From positions 186,001 to 250,000 of the forward strand of contig NW_026516709.1 of assembly GCF_025766255.1 (NCBI RefSeq): a DNA stretch of 64,000 nucleotides. The letters run 5' to 3'. Below are positions 47,824-63,158 of this stretch, in pieces. The position numbers were made by a program, and so were the translations under genes. The stretch comes from Zychaea mexicana (Eukaryota > Mucoromycota > Mucoromycetes > Mucorales > Lichtheimiaceae). The number at the start of each line of letters is the position of its first letter. The first letter of the stretch is position 1. The notes below the pieces were generated by a model. The model made no database searches. It was not told the origin of the DNA and saw nothing but the letters and a program-made list of their open reading frames with translations.

Positions 47824-48111
47824 AGTTGTAGGCTGGTTCTTTTTGTTTATTCGTGTTCGTCAATTATATATTATAAACTAAAGACTCTAAAATTTTGTAT
47901 TGTTATCGTGAGCGAAATGTACATACTACCAACTCAGACGGTCAATGGGGCGTGGGTGTTGAATTAACCCGAAGAAGTTGCACGTACGTTCTCTAAGTAT
48001 CTTCTTACATTACGCTTATTCTATGCCAACCTTTTAGACATCTGTTTTTGTAAAAATATTAGCACGAATTTTATGCTAATGATGCTAATACGACTTGGAT
48101 GTATGTAATCA

Positions 48112-49060
48112 TCAAGTGACGGATTCGTTCCAAGCGTCATACTTTTGCAAAAGCTCTTTTGCTTTCCAATGTCGCCCTGTGTCGATGCTATGGTCATCGG
48201 TAGAAAGCCTTTCCAAAACACCTCTCTTAAGGTTCTAGAAATGATCGTAGTTAGCTCCGGTTTCTTCATACAGCTCTGTAATCAATTCCCTTATTCCGGC
48301 ACAAAAATAAGAGTTGGTAGTTCCCCCCCCCTCAATTTTTTTGAAGTTTAAGGTCAGCCGCCAGAGACACTGTACTGGGCAGCAGAGGGGCATTTGACAA
48401 AGTACTTATTCTGCCCCAAATTTACTTTGAAAGTCAGTTGCGAGAGAGTGTAAAGACAGTTGAAAAAAACCGTTAAAGTGTACTTGTCATCTTGTTTCAT
48501 AAGAGAATTGTATATTTCAACTATATGAAAGGTAAGTAAAGAGAGAACGGGAGAGGCAAGATCTTACTACTACAATAAGAAAAACAAAAATGGAGGTGAA
48601 AAAGGAAGTTGTAAAGAAGTAATAATAACAAACCAAGTTTATTTCTTATATGAAAAGTGGTTTGTTTTTTACCTCCATTTTTGTTTCTCCTCTTGTAGTA
48701 GTAAGATCTTACCCCTCCCGTTCTCTCTTTACTTACCTTTCATATAGTTGAAATATACAATTCTCTTATGAAACAAGATGACAAGTACACTTTAACGGTT
48801 TTTTTCAACTGTCTTTACACTCTCTCGCAACTGACTTTCAAAGTAAATTTGGGGCAGAATAAGTACTTTGTCAAATGCCCCTCTGCTGCCCAGTACAGTG
48901 TCTCTGGCGGCTGACCTTAAACTTCAAAAAAATTGAGGGGGGGGGGAACTACCAACTCTTATTTTTGTGCCGGAATAAGGGAATTGCTCTGCAATACGGT
49001 CGCATATATGCTTAGCAGCGTTGAAATGGCTCACTCAGCGTTTAGCGTGGTATCAAAATA
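48112..49060 (-). pseudogene. Disrupted arm-A copy of the small unknown gene
   Basis: This is the counterpart of the gene at 63159-63539. The coding sequence is split by the fold-back element at 48283-48986. After it, the minus frame reads YEETGANYDHF, then a TAG stop, then the rest of the protein with a changed C-terminus ending at TGA 48112-48114. Both lesions are absent in arm B. Confidence 0.6.
48283..48986. mobile_element. 704-bp fold-back element, Mutator-like MITE
   Basis: The two halves (48283-48597 and 48671-48986) are near-perfect inverted copies of about 315 bp around a 73-bp loop. The ends read CAATTCCCTTATTCCGGCAC and its complement. The flanks are 9-bp direct repeats, CTCTGTAAT (48274-48282) and CTCTGCAAT (48987-48995). 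Arm B has the empty site, with one copy of CCTGTAAT at the matching place. Long inverted repeats and a 9-bp duplication are the signature of Mutator-like elements. It encodes nothing and needs a transposase from elsewhere. Confidence 0.88.
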
Positions 49061-49665
49061 CGCTTGAATACCACTAGAAACAGCAAATTCATTATATTAC
49101 TGTAGATACGCATAGTAAGTAGTGCTTCTAGGACTGCTTTAAACATCTCGTCGTGGGCTGGAAGAATATATACATAGCGTGCATACAAGGGAAAAAAAGC
49201 CGAATTGAACGCTGAATTGTATGAAAGACGCACTACATAAATATAACCGTGTCAAGATAGTATGATTGGAGGCCAAAAGAGCTTGGCAGTAGCATAGTGT
49301 ATATGCGTTTGCTTGGTTTTTGCGGCCATTATACATAATCATGAGAAATGGGATTTGCTGGCAAGAAAAACTTGTTGATCATCGCGCGGTAATTACATGT
49401 GTGATTATGGAAGTGTCAGTATCTCTTGGAAATACTGGGGCAGGCCATATAGCAAGATACAATTAATCTAGGTTTTGCGCTCGCCCTTGAAACGCGGATT
49501 GTTTGACGCTGTGAAACAATAAACCTGTCTATTATATATTGTTGTACAGAATTCCACCTTGTTTTCTGCATTACATTCAACTGACGACAGAGCGAAGTTC
49601 CCAGACCGCTTTTCTTTCTCTTCTGCTCCCTACTCCTCTTTCTCTCACCTTTAAACTTTTCATTA

Positions 49666-51797
49666 ATGTCAAAAGAAAGCGCCTCAGCCAGTTTTCCGCT
49701 ATATACACTCGACGTCAAACGTACTCTGAACTCATTTGAAAAGATTGGACCAGCCATTGACAACCGTGACTATGACCGTGCCCTAAAATTTGCGTCGATC
49801 ACCATTGACTGTATCCAGAAAGATCAATTGATCAAGGCCCTTGATCACCGCGCTTATGTTCTCGGGAAAAAAGCTCGTTTTGGTGAAGCCGTTCAAGACG
49901 CTCAGCGGATTATATCACTTGCATCTACCTGGGCGATGGGCTACTGCCGACTTGGTAATCTTTACGCACAGCAAGGAAAGCAGCTCGATGCAATCGACAC
50001 ATATTCTATCGGTCTGCAAAGCGTATCGCAAGACGCCTCTCTATATGCTCAACTTATCGAGGGCAAACATTCTGCCGAGCTACAAAATGAGAAGCGCGTC
50101 GATTTCATTCGCAGCCTTCCAGTGGAGGTTATGGCCAAGATTATCACACTATTGCCTAGAGATGCTAAATTGGTCTGCTTGCAAGTGTCGAGCATTTGGT
50201 GCAAAAGAACATTGGAGTTCTCTGGGTCATGGCGAGTATCGAGCGGCGATGACATGACAGACGAGCAATCTATTAAAGTGGTGACGTACATTGCTGCCTA
50301 TGTCGAACAGCTGACCATCGACACAAGCAATCAGCAGGTTTGGAATCAACTTCTTGTGGATATGCAAGGCGGCCATTTCCGAAAGATTACATCGCTCCAT
50401 CTTACAGGTACGTAGCCAACATGATAACCACTACACAGAAACCTACAAGTTTTAGCTTTACTGAGCCGTTTACACATGAAAATAATATATCATTTTTAGG
50501 CATTGCGGGGAGAAACATCAATCGGGATATGCTTGTGCCTATGTCTGTCGCATTTTCAAAAATGAACAATACGTTAACGAGGCTACAGTTCGACGCTAAT
50601 AATGATTATCACCAATCGCATCTAATCAAGCTCGCGGATCTACTGTGCATCTGCACAAATTTGACGAGTTTACGATACCGATCAGAGTCCACATCGTCCG
50701 ATTGCATTGGTGCTTTTACATACGTCGGGCAACGCCTTACCCTGACTGATCTTGAGATCAAGTGCCACACCAGCTTAAGATGTAATATCGAACCATTGCT
50801 ACAGCGGTGCCACAAGTTAAAACGCTTGGTACTTGGAAATTGCTCGTGGGAAGGTCTTTTTAACAGCATCAGCCGAAATGCTCCTAGTCTGGAGATTTTC
50901 AGTTTTGATGATAAAGACACAGTACCTGACGTTCTGGAGGACGACGCTGACATGGAACGGCAATCTTCTGGTTTGCGCTTCTTTCACGTGGTGAATGCTA
51001 AAGGATGCGACGACCTATTTACACTAATAAAAAATCACTCTGCCAGTCTTGAGGACCTGTCCCTGAGCCTTTACAACGGAGGGTTTCATCAAATTATTCG
51101 ACAATCCGTGACATACAGCGATATTCGACTCAACAAATTAAAAAAATTCACCTTCACAAGAGACAACCACAACATCATGGAACCATTTCTTAGGCACGTA
51201 ATATCAACATCCGACAATTTAAGGCACTTATGTGTAAACGGCTCTGTCAATGCGGAACCTATCGCCAGGACTTTATTAACCCGGCCTCGCCTCGAGTGCT
51301 TGGAGATCAACCAGTATCACCGTCAATTTGGTATACAACATCCATGGACCCAGTTGTTCGAAGCGTACGCCGCATCTTCGTCTGCACTGACTTTCCAAAT
51401 GATTTCACTGAAACAATGTGATCTTGATGTTACTTGCGTGACAGCTCTTGCGAAGATCTCGACTTTGCAAGAGGTCACGTTAGATGATTTACTCGACGTT
51501 ACTGGGCCAATGATCGGCGCATTCCTAAAAAAATTAGGCAACAACGTGACCACTCTCAATCTCAGCACACTGCCAGTAATACGGAACGACGAGTTAAAAA
51601 CTGTGGCCGGCATGAAGGGGTTACGGGCACTAAAACTTCGACAGCTCCCGAATGTGACAGAGAACGGCGTTATTCAAATGGTGGATTCAATGACATCAAA
51701 ATTACGTTGCTTGACAATTGAAAGATGCAGTGGGGTTACGGAAAAAGCAATTGTACATGCAAAACAGAAAATCAATATAGTAGAGTATCAAGCATAA
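49666..51797 (+). CDS. TPR/F-box/LRR protein, Dia2/Pof3 type (arm A copy)
   Basis: F-box proteins recruit substrates to the SCF ubiquitin ligase; the TPR-F-box-LRR layout is that of yeast Dia2 and fission yeast Pof3, which act in replication and genome stability. Two exons (49666-50407 and 50500-51797) give 679 aa. TPR-like helices span about 15-140 (YDRALKFASITIDC, KKARFGEAVQDAQRIISL, GYCRLGNLYAQQGKQLDAI). The F-box spans about 155-198 (FIRSLPVEVMAKIITLLPRD...CLQVSSIWCKR). Leucine-rich repeats fill the rest. The reading frame is intact. The copy at 60557-62688 is nearly the same. A lineage-expanded receptor role is possible, so orthology to Dia2 is not claimed. Confidence 0.9.
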
Positions 51798-53031
51798 TAA
51801 ACACTGTATTATTCTCAATACGTAGTAAAGATAAAATTAATTGCTGAAAATAAAAAATGGTTTTAGTACTTCAGTGCATTGTAGCAGGGACATATTCGAA
51901 TTTACTGTATACACCTTCACAAAACCCTGCTGGTAAATGCCATCAATGCCCACCGCAATCGTCACAGGAGATACTGACAGTACCAAATATCTTTCCATGT
52001 GGTATCCACCAAGTGAACATCCTGAAATAGTTTTGCCAATAATGCATACGTGTCCTATCGATATTATTCTGCCTATTTAACGTACTATCACAACCATTGC
52101 AGGCAGAGCTTCATTGTTATTCAGCCTCATTTTTCTGCACCAGTCCCAATGTTTTATATTGGGAATGCATGAATATTGCTGCGTCGGAACGATAAACCAG
52201 CAGGCCGATCTGTTTCATTATCATAGGTAACCGAGCCAAGACTGTAGTAGACTATTGATGCTTAGCAAAGATCCTAGATTTTGTTGCCATATTACAGTAC
52301 AGTCTCTTTGTTGCTAAGCGACGTCCATTTGATGCAATTGCCAAGATACATATTTTCAAGTCCTGGTAAACATGATTATCCAGGTACGGATCAAGTGCTC
52401 GTCAGGAACAAGCATAATACTACTGAGTTTTCTTTCAATTATCGAAATATCATAGGCAACAACTTTTGGAGATGAATGGAGAGAAACGGAAGACAGAAGA
52501 CCTAGAACTTTTCAATCCATCTATAAAGAAATACTCTTGCAACTTTTGCAAAAAAAAAAAAAGGATTGTGCAAAATTTAACAAGTTTTGGATCAAGTCGC
52601 AGAGGAAATGAGCTGAGCGTAAGCTTTAGATGTTTGCATCCGCGTTTTTGCTCAAAAACTCCTCAATCAATCATTCAGCTAAACAAAGAATAGCTTTTAG
52701 TACTCAACATTCCAGTATTGTAGCAAGCAGAATTCTTGGTGGAATAGCAGTAGTACCTTTCTAATCTGAATTTTAGTTATACTTTGCTAATCAACAAGGA
52801 GAAAAGTGGTAGAGACAGAGAAATGATATTTTAAGTAATCACAACATTAGAGTACATATAATGATAGCAGAAGAGGTGTTTGATCAAATAAGAAACAACA
52901 AGAGGAAGGGTCCAGAAGGATATTAATAGTAGTAGTGCGAATATATGAAGTATACATAAATGCGTTGTAATATAGGCTACGGCACGGGGAGCGAGCAGCG
53001 GTGTATGAAGGAGTAAGTAAGGGAAATTGTA
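51798..53031. other. Intergenic region containing the inner end of arm A
   Basis: It contains the 3' flank of the F-box gene and, up to about 52545, sequence shared inverted with 59768-60556. On the minus strand, part of this shared sequence reads as about 60 open codons (about 51840-52030), matching an open frame at 60330-60523; it may be an exon of a duplicated, decayed gene. Nothing was found between 52700 and 53031. Confidence 0.4.
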
Positions 53032-56000
53032 TTAGACGAATCTTGGCAAGTCGACAAAAGATCCCATGGGTGTGGCCTCGTTTAACTCCATGGCGTAAAG
53101 CAGACAGCTCTTTGCTTGATCGAGTACTTGTTGCTGCTTGTAAACCGTACCCAACAGATACCTATATTCGTCAACGCAAAAAATTCCAAGTCAGTGTTAC
53201 AGGAGATCCCGCATCTTATCACTTGTATATATAATAACCATTTTACTACTTACCAGGCTTCAGGTTTATCCCAGCCAGGTCCTTTGGTCGTTCGCTCCAA
53301 CAATCCTTCCGCTAGTTCCCATTCCTTCATATCCATATATGCAGCCGCCAGATCAATATGCGTACGAACATGATCTGGTTCAAGCGTCAAGGCCTTTTTG
53401 TACGCATCCAATGCAATCTCCAACAATTCTTCATTGTCTGGTTCTTGGTGTTTGTACGTTTGCCAACACAAATCACCCAATTGGTGCCATACAACAGCAT
53501 CCATCAGTCCCAGTTGCTCAGCTTCGACAATGGCTTTGCTAGCTTCTTCGAATCGACCTGACTTGATAAATGTGTTGGTGGACATGAGCCACAGTTTGAT
53601 CAGTAGCTGATGCCAGCGTTCCCGTTGGGTTCGTACAAATGCACTGGCGTTATTGCTGTTAGGAGATGAGGGGACTGAAGGAAATGTGGTTGTGGTTGAT
53701 GTCGTTGTCGCCAAAGAAATAGAACTACTGCTAAAGGAACTGCTACGCATACTGACTAGTGAGAATGAAGGCGTTAATGTGGCAGGTGCAATGATTTCTG
53801 ATGGTGCTGAATCACGTCTTAGCTCCTCTACATTCAGAAAAGTGTAGATTTCATGTTAGCAAAAAAATCTTCTCTCCTCCATTATGAAAGTAAATGAGCT
53901 ATAATATATCGTTTTACCAGCAGTAGATCCACGTTTGATATTGAGACGACTGTTAGATGATTCTCGGCGCGGCGCTGACTGATGACTCGTAGGTGTACCG
54001 GATCGTTTGCTTGAGCTGATATCGCCAAAACTCTTTTTCCGTGATTTATCTTTTGTCGAACGGACTGTGTCTGTCGATTTGCGCCGTGTCTTGAGCTCAT
54101 CAGTTGTATTAGAAGCTGCAGCAGAAGGCAACGGTGGCACTGGATCCGTCGACAAATCTGACGATGCTGGTCCACGTTGTTTTGTTGAAGATACCGAAAG
54201 GCGTCGAAGACCATCCATGGATTTAGCTCTAGACGAACGTGTGGAACGCGGAGAAGCAGGTGGTTCCTCGGACGAGGGCACTGATGATTTACGATTTGCT
54301 GTTGCATCTTGTTGTGTTGTTGAATCTTTGGCATGAATCGACGCAATGCGTTGAAGACTTTCATTTGCCTGTACAGCCACCTGAGCCTCGCTCATACCCA
54401 GACTTTGTGCCAACAAGGTGTACATGGAGAACAGCTCACCATAGCCTCGCAGTGCTGCATCGGGTCCTTCCAACGCTTCAAGAAGTTCTAATTGAGTGAT
54501 CCGGAGTCGTAAATAGGCTTCGCATTTATCGTGATAGACACGACTATGCTTTTCGTCTGCATTCCAAGTCAAGACGGGCATGCCATAGGTGATATTGGTG
54601 GGTACATTGATGGTGCCACTGCCGCACTCTTGTAAACCGGCCTGGATCGTTTGCAATGCTTGGGGTATCTGTCGAAATTGATTGCAAGAGTTGAGGAGCG
54701 ATAAGAGGTGCCAAGATGGGATGTGGTCGGACTTCAGTTGGATCGATTTGCCCACAGATGCAATGGCAGGCCCAATGTCTTTCATTTGAGCTTGCTGCAG
54801 CGCGATTTCGTAGTGAACTTTCCAAGAGTTTAGATCGTATTCCGATGCTTTCCGCAATGATGTCAGTGCTTCGTTGTGGTATATTGCTCGGTTATCCGGA
54901 TCGTGTGCTATATTGAGAACATATTGTTGGTGTACTTCAATCGACGTTTTTCCCACTCTCCTTCATCGTAGTCATAACTTTAAAGCCTTACTTTGTGCAG
55001 CATAAAGACCGTAAGCAGTGCCACGCATACGATGACACGCTACCATAATAGGCATCCAATCCTCGATAGTATAATCGCATATAAATGGATCCATACTGGA
55101 GGCCAATTCCACAGCCAAATCACCAAGAAACGCTGCTTGCTTTCCGTTCCTTAATTCACGACCATAAAGCTGAATACCAGCCAACAAAACTTCAATGACG
55201 TTAATTTCATTCTCGTTTTCGTGAACAATGTCGTCGTTCTTCGTTGTTGTTTCTTCGATACGTCGTAAAGCAGTGAGTTTGCTGAGAATACGTTCGACAC
55301 GAGCAGGGACATCCAAATCAGCATACGGTGTGGTTTCAAACCCGTTTTCGTCCGTCTTGTCAACGTCCGGTAATCCCACCAATTCCATGTAGCTCCGCAA
55401 CGAACAGTTTGCTTCATCATAGTTGCCCAGTCGCATAAACGTAAAGAAAATGAAACGAAAGATACACATGCTGTTGAACGTGTGTTCTTTGGCTTTTTGA
55501 AGGAACTGATAATTTTTCCCGTAACTACTGTTAATATTTGAATGCAAACATCTACACCTTTTGTGACAATAAAAGAGAATCTTGCTACCTGGAGAACACG
55601 TCGAATGTTACTGATTTCACCCCATCCGATCACATTGTGTGTATCAACGATAAGGTTGGCCAACTCTAATACATATCGACATCTTTCTTGGGTAGAAGAA
55701 CGTGCTGTGATTGAGCTCAACAAGTTTCTATACAGAGCTGTCAAGCAAAGCAATTCCTCGTAAGCAGAAGCTTTGCCACTGGCAGTGTTGCTACTGTTGG
55801 CGCTTCCTTTGGTTCCCGGTTGTGTGCTGATCGGCATGGGATAGTAGGTGTCGCCTTGACAAACCTTGATGAGAAAACGCCCGTATTGTTGGAAAACAAG
55901 CCATCGCTTATGCATTCGCCAAAAGGCTGACCAATGTGACGATGCTAGGTGCATATAACCTCGCATTAGTGGCAAAACTTGACGTGCGCCACTCCTATGT

Positions 56001-57530
56001 ATAGTTTGTACAACATATTAATTACAGACGAGGGTTTCTCTTAATCATAATACTATTGAACTACCAAAAGTTAAACTTACTCGGATCGCACATGAAGCAA
56101 GATAGCCCGGTAAAGACAGTCTTCAATCCAAAACGAAAGCATTTCACCCTTTTCAGATGGATGCTGATCATAAACGTCCCAAGCGGCACCATAGGTCTCG
56201 AGAGCAGTTGGAATATCACCTTGCATCTCAAAACAAATTGCTGGTAATGTTGTATTAGCACTTGATTTGTTCAACGACGCGAAACAGGTAATTCTATCGT
56301 GCAAACTAAATACCTTTGATGACACGGGCTTGAACAAGCAAAACCATGCCGTATCCGGAATGTACATCTTCCATACGCAAGGCCAATCTTTCCAATGATT
56401 CCAGAGCCTTGTCATAACGCCCTGTCTCGAAATAAATCCGTGCTATAACGATTTTGGCAAGCTGATACGAAATAAAAAAAGAATATTAGTTTCTAATTTT
56501 GGGAGCAATGCATCGATCTTTCGCAAGGTTGCACAATCAAAGAGTATTGTGTTTTATGAGTTTTGCTGTTGTTGTATTACGGTCAAGCACCGCAACGGGC
56601 ACGCTTCCCATTAATAATGCTTTTCACTCCCCAAAAGTTAATAACTTTGGAGAGTACGAAAACAATCAATTTCAATGTGTATCTGTTCCTGTACCTGCGC
56701 TTGGCGATCGTCCTTTGTCTGTAAGTCGTCCGACTTGATATGCTTTTTAATCAGTTCCTGCAACGCTTTCAAATACTTTTCCGTGTCGGCTGGGTTGAGA
56801 CGTGGTGCCAAAGCAATATGATGAGGATCATCTTTGCAATGAACAACATCGGAATCGTGTAACAGTTCGGGTACTTGAGGTGCTGGAATGAGTTGGGCCG
56901 ATGACTTGTTGTAGCTGCTATTGATGGTGCCACTACCACCACCATTGCTACTACCATTGCCCCAAATAGATTTCCTATGATGTCCTTGTTGTGTCGTTGT
57001 TGGCACTGCTTCTTTTCTGTGGTGATGATGATGATGATGGTGAGTCGAATGGATAGGTGTTAATAGAGCGTTGCTATCTCTGCGGATGTCCCAGGCACTC
57101 GACTCTCGGTACCGTTGCTCTAGTGTCGATGTCGTTTCGCCTTTGCTCGTCACTTCTTCTTTACGTTGCTGATTTACAAACAAGGAAAACTTGGCCTCGT
57201 AGGTAGCCGTTGCCACAATCACTTTTCATAGAAAAAGGTCAAGTTGTCAATTTTCAGAACCTTATTTAACAATTTCGCCCCCACCCCACCCCTTGAAACA
57301 AAAAGGGGGCTGTTGTTTATGTATAATGATAAGGCAAGACAGGTGGATGGAGCGAAAGATAGAGAGTCTGTGCGTCGCTATTGTATTAGACGTGAGTTTA
57401 CTGTACCTGATTCATCTGGATGGTACCTTTTGTACTTTTTGGCAAGTTCAGGCACCACCGCCCAGTTTCCTTGACATCGTGCCGTGTCCAGATCGGCAGC
57501 GGCCTGCAACGGCTTTGAAAGTGGTTCCAT
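53032..57530 (-). CDS. YPP1: Ypp1/TTC7-type TPR scaffold of the plasma-membrane PI4-kinase
   Basis: Ypp1 (TTC7 in animals) with Efr3 recruits the PI4-kinase Stt4 to the plasma membrane. Nine exons (57407-57530, 56695-57221, 56314-56461, 56081-56240, 55589-55994, 54992-55505, 53918-54907, 53254-53827, 53032-53161) join in phase to 1190 aa. Helical repeats run through most of the length; clear TPRs lie near AICFEMQGDIPTALETYGAA, RKASEYDLNSWKVHYEIALQ, AIVEAEQLGLMDAVVWHQLG and DAYKKALTLEPDHVRTHIDL. A Ser/Arg-rich insert lies in the second half (about 750-880), and His/Asn/Gly-rich runs occur in exon 2. The C-terminus (YLLGTVYKQQQ...LPRFV) closes the last TPR as in the family. It is longer than yeast Ypp1 because of the low-complexity inserts. 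Confidence 0.9.
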
Positions 57531-58159
57531 GGCTGTTGTAGGGTTGTGAAAGAGAACGAGCGAAATTAAAGACTGTGTGTCGCGTATTTCTCAAAAGAAA
57601 AAAAAGAGTGGGGTGTGGGTCGGGGCTCGCGGGGTTGCAGGAGCGAGAGGTTACTGGCAGAGAGAGAGAAGAGAGAAGAGATTGGCTTGCAAAAGAGAGC
57701 TAGAGCCGTTTCTCTTTATTTTTTTATGAATACAAACTATATCGTGCTTGTCCGATATTTGGTGTATTCCCACGTGCTATTTCCACAGCTCTTTTTTTTT
57801 ATCAATCATTCCTTTTTGTCGACTTGTCATATTCGAAAAAGTTTCCATATTCAAGAGAGCAACAAGCAAACAAACAGCAGCAGCCTCGAGTAATCTGTGT
57901 GATATATTCTTGTTTTTTTTAATAATTCTTTTTGTCTTTCTTCAAAAGGGACGACGGGGTAATGGGTCTGCGAGAGAGGGAAAATAGATGTGTTCTTCAA
58001 GCTACATAGAGAGTGTAAGATTGTGTGTGTGTGTGTGTAGAGAGTGTGGAGAGAAGATAGAGTAGACGCCTGATATTCGCAAAACAAAATCCAACAAACT
58101 ATATACGAGACAAACTTCTTGATTGGCGCACGCGTTGCTGCATTTTCTTCGTTCTTCGC
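57531..58159. other. Intergenic region between YPP1 and ARF1
   Basis: It combines the YPP1 promoter and the ARF1 3' flank. Purine-rich runs at about 57660-57690 and a (GT)n repeat at about 58022-58038. No gene. Confidence 0.6.
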
Positions 58160-60556
<2,397 letters not shown>

Positions 60557-62688
60557 TTAAAATGCTTGATACTCTACAATATTGATTTTCTGTTTTGCAT
60601 GTACAATTGCTTTTTCCGTAACCCCACTGCATCTTTCAATTGTCAAGCAACGTAATTTTGATGTCATTGTATCCACCATTCGAATAACGCCGTTCTCTGT
60701 CACATTCGGGAGCTGTCGAAGCTTTAGTGCCCGTAACCCCTTCATGCCGGCCACAGTTTTTAACTCGTCGTTCCGTATTACTGGCAGTGTGCTGAGATTG
60801 AGGGTGGTCACGTTGTTGCCTACTTTTGTAAGGAATGCGACGATCATCGGTCCAGTAGCTCTGGGTAAATTTTCTAACGTGACCTCTTGCAAAGTCGAGA
60901 TTTTCCCAAGAGCTGTCAAGGAAGCACCACTGAGATCATATTGTTTCAGTGAAATCATTTGGAAAGTCAGTGCAGACGAAGATGCGGCGTACGCTTCGAA
61001 CAACTGGGTCCATGGATGTTGTATACCAAATGGATGGTGATACGGGTTGATCTCCAAGCACTCGAGGCGAGGCCGGGTTAATAAAGTCCTGACGATAGGT
61101 TCCGCATTGACAGAGCCGTTTACACATAAGTGCCTTAAATTGTCGGATGTTGATATTACGTGCCTAAGAAATGGTTCCATGATGTTGTAGTTGTCTCTTG
61201 TGAAGGTGAATTTTTTTAATTTGTTGAGTCGAATATCGCTGTATGTCACGGATTGTCCAATTGAATAAAACCCTCCGTTGTAAATGCTCAGGGACAGGTC
61301 CTCAAGACTGGCAGAGTGATTTCTTATTAGTGTAAATAGGTCGTCGTATCTTTTAGCATTCCCCACGTGAAAGAAGCGCAAACCAGAAGATTGCCGTTCC
61401 ATGTCAGCGTCGTCCTCCAGAACGTCAGGTACTGTGTCTTTGTCATCAAAACTGAAAATCTCCAGACTAGGACCATTTCGGCTGATGCTGTTTAAAAGAC
61501 CTTCCCACGAGCAATTACCAAGTACCAAGCGTTTTAACTTGTGGCACCGCTGTAGCAATGGTTCGATATTACATCTTAAGCTGGTGTGGCACTTGATCTC
61601 AAGATCAGTCAGGGTAAGGCGTTGCCCGACGTATGTAAAAGCACCAATCCAATCGAACGATGTGGACTCTGATCGGTATCGTAAACTCGTCAAATTTGTG
61701 CACATGCACAGTAGATCCGCGAGCTTGATTAGATGCGATTGGTGATAATCATTATTAGCGTCGAACTGTAGCCTCGTTAACGTATTGTTCATTTTTGAAA
61801 ATGCGACAGACATAGGCACAAGCATATCCCGATTGATGCTTCTCCCCGCAATGCCTAAAAATGATAAATTATTTTCATGTGTAAACGGCTCAGTAAAGCT
61901 AAAACCTGTAGGTTTCTGTGTAGTGGTTATCATGTTGGCTACGTACCTGTAAGATGGAGCGATGTAATCTTTCGGAAATGGCCGCCTTGCATATCCACAA
62001 GAAGTTGATTCCAAACCTGCTGATTGCTTGTGTCGATGGTCAGCTGTTCGACATAGGCAGCAATGTACGTCACCACTTTAATAGATTGCTCGTCTGTCAT
62101 GTCATCGCCGCTCGATACTCGCCATGACCCAGAGAACTCCAATGTTCTTTTGCACCAAATGCTCGACACTTGCAAGCAGACCAATTTAGCATCTCTAGGC
62201 AATAGTGTGATAATCTTGGCCATAACCTCCACTGGAAGGCTGCGAATGAAATCGACGCGCTTCTCATTTTGTAGCTCGGCAGAATGTTTGCCCTCGATAA
62301 GTTGAGCATATAGAGAGGCGTCTTGCGATACGCTTTGCAGACCGATAGAATATGTGTCGATTGCATCGAGCTGCTTTCCTTGCTGTGCGTAAAGATCACC
62401 AAGTCGGCAGTAGCCCATCGCCCAGGTAGGTGCAAGTGATATAATCCGCTGAGCGTCTTGAACGGCTTCACCAAAACGGGCTTTTTTCCCGAGAACATAA
62501 GCGCGGTGATCAAGGGCCTTGATCAATTGATCTTTCTGGATACAGTCAATGGTGATCGACGTAAGTTTTAGGGCACGGTCATAGTCACGGTTGTCAATGG
62601 CTGGTCCGATCTTTTCAAATGAGTTCAGAGTACGTTTGACGTCGAGTGTATATAACGGAAAACTGGCTGAGGCGCTTTCTTTTGACAT
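60557..62688 (-). CDS. TPR/F-box/LRR protein, Dia2/Pof3 type (arm B copy)
   Basis: Two exons (61947-62688 and 60557-61854) of the same lengths as the arm A copy give 679 aa. TPR-like N-terminus, F-box (about 155-198) and LRRs are as in 49666-51797. Differences cluster in the LRR half, for example around the YNGGF segment (compensating small indels) and near the end of the repeat region, where a substrate surface would lie; the TPR and F-box parts are almost unchanged. Both frames are intact, so both proteins could be made. The pair sits in opposite orientation, 8.8 kb apart. Confidence 0.9.
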
Positions 62689-63158
62689 TAATGAAAAGTT
62701 TAAAGGCGAGAGAAAGATGAGTAGGGAGCAGAAGAGAAAGAAAAGCGGTTTGGGAACTTCGCTCTGTCGTCAGTTGAATGTAATGCAGAAAACAAGGTGG
62801 AGTTTCTGTACGTTGTACAGCGTCAAATAATCTGTGTTTTAGGGACGGGCGCAAAACATTGATTAATTGTATCATGCTATATGACCTGCCCACATATACG
62901 GATACTGCCATTGTCGCACAGGTAGTTATGTACCGCGCGATGATCAGGAAATCTGTCTTGCCAGCAAACCCCATTTTTCACAATTATAATGGCCACAAAA
63001 ACCAAGCAAACACATATACACTATGCTACTGCCAAGCTGTTTGGCCTCCAATTACTCTCTTTCCGCACTGTTTTATTTATGTAGCGCGTCCTTCAAACAA
63101 CTCGGCGTTTAATTCGGCTGTTTTTTTCCTTGTACGCACTATATATGTATTCTTCCAG

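Larger units (their letters stand above)
47684..52545 (+). repeat. Arm A of a large inverted duplication
   Basis: From the dehydrogenase fragment through the TPR/F-box/LRR gene to about 52545, the sequence matches the reverse complement of 59768-64000. Identity is high in coding parts (the two F-box proteins differ at few positions) and lower between genes. Arm A is longer because it contains a 704-bp fold-back element. Its left limit may lie further left, since arm B runs off the window. Confidence 0.88.

Noticed and set aside
50609..50953. 114-codon minus frame, also present in the other arm at 61401-61745
   Set aside because: Its conservation follows from the duplication; it is antisense to the LRR coding sequence.
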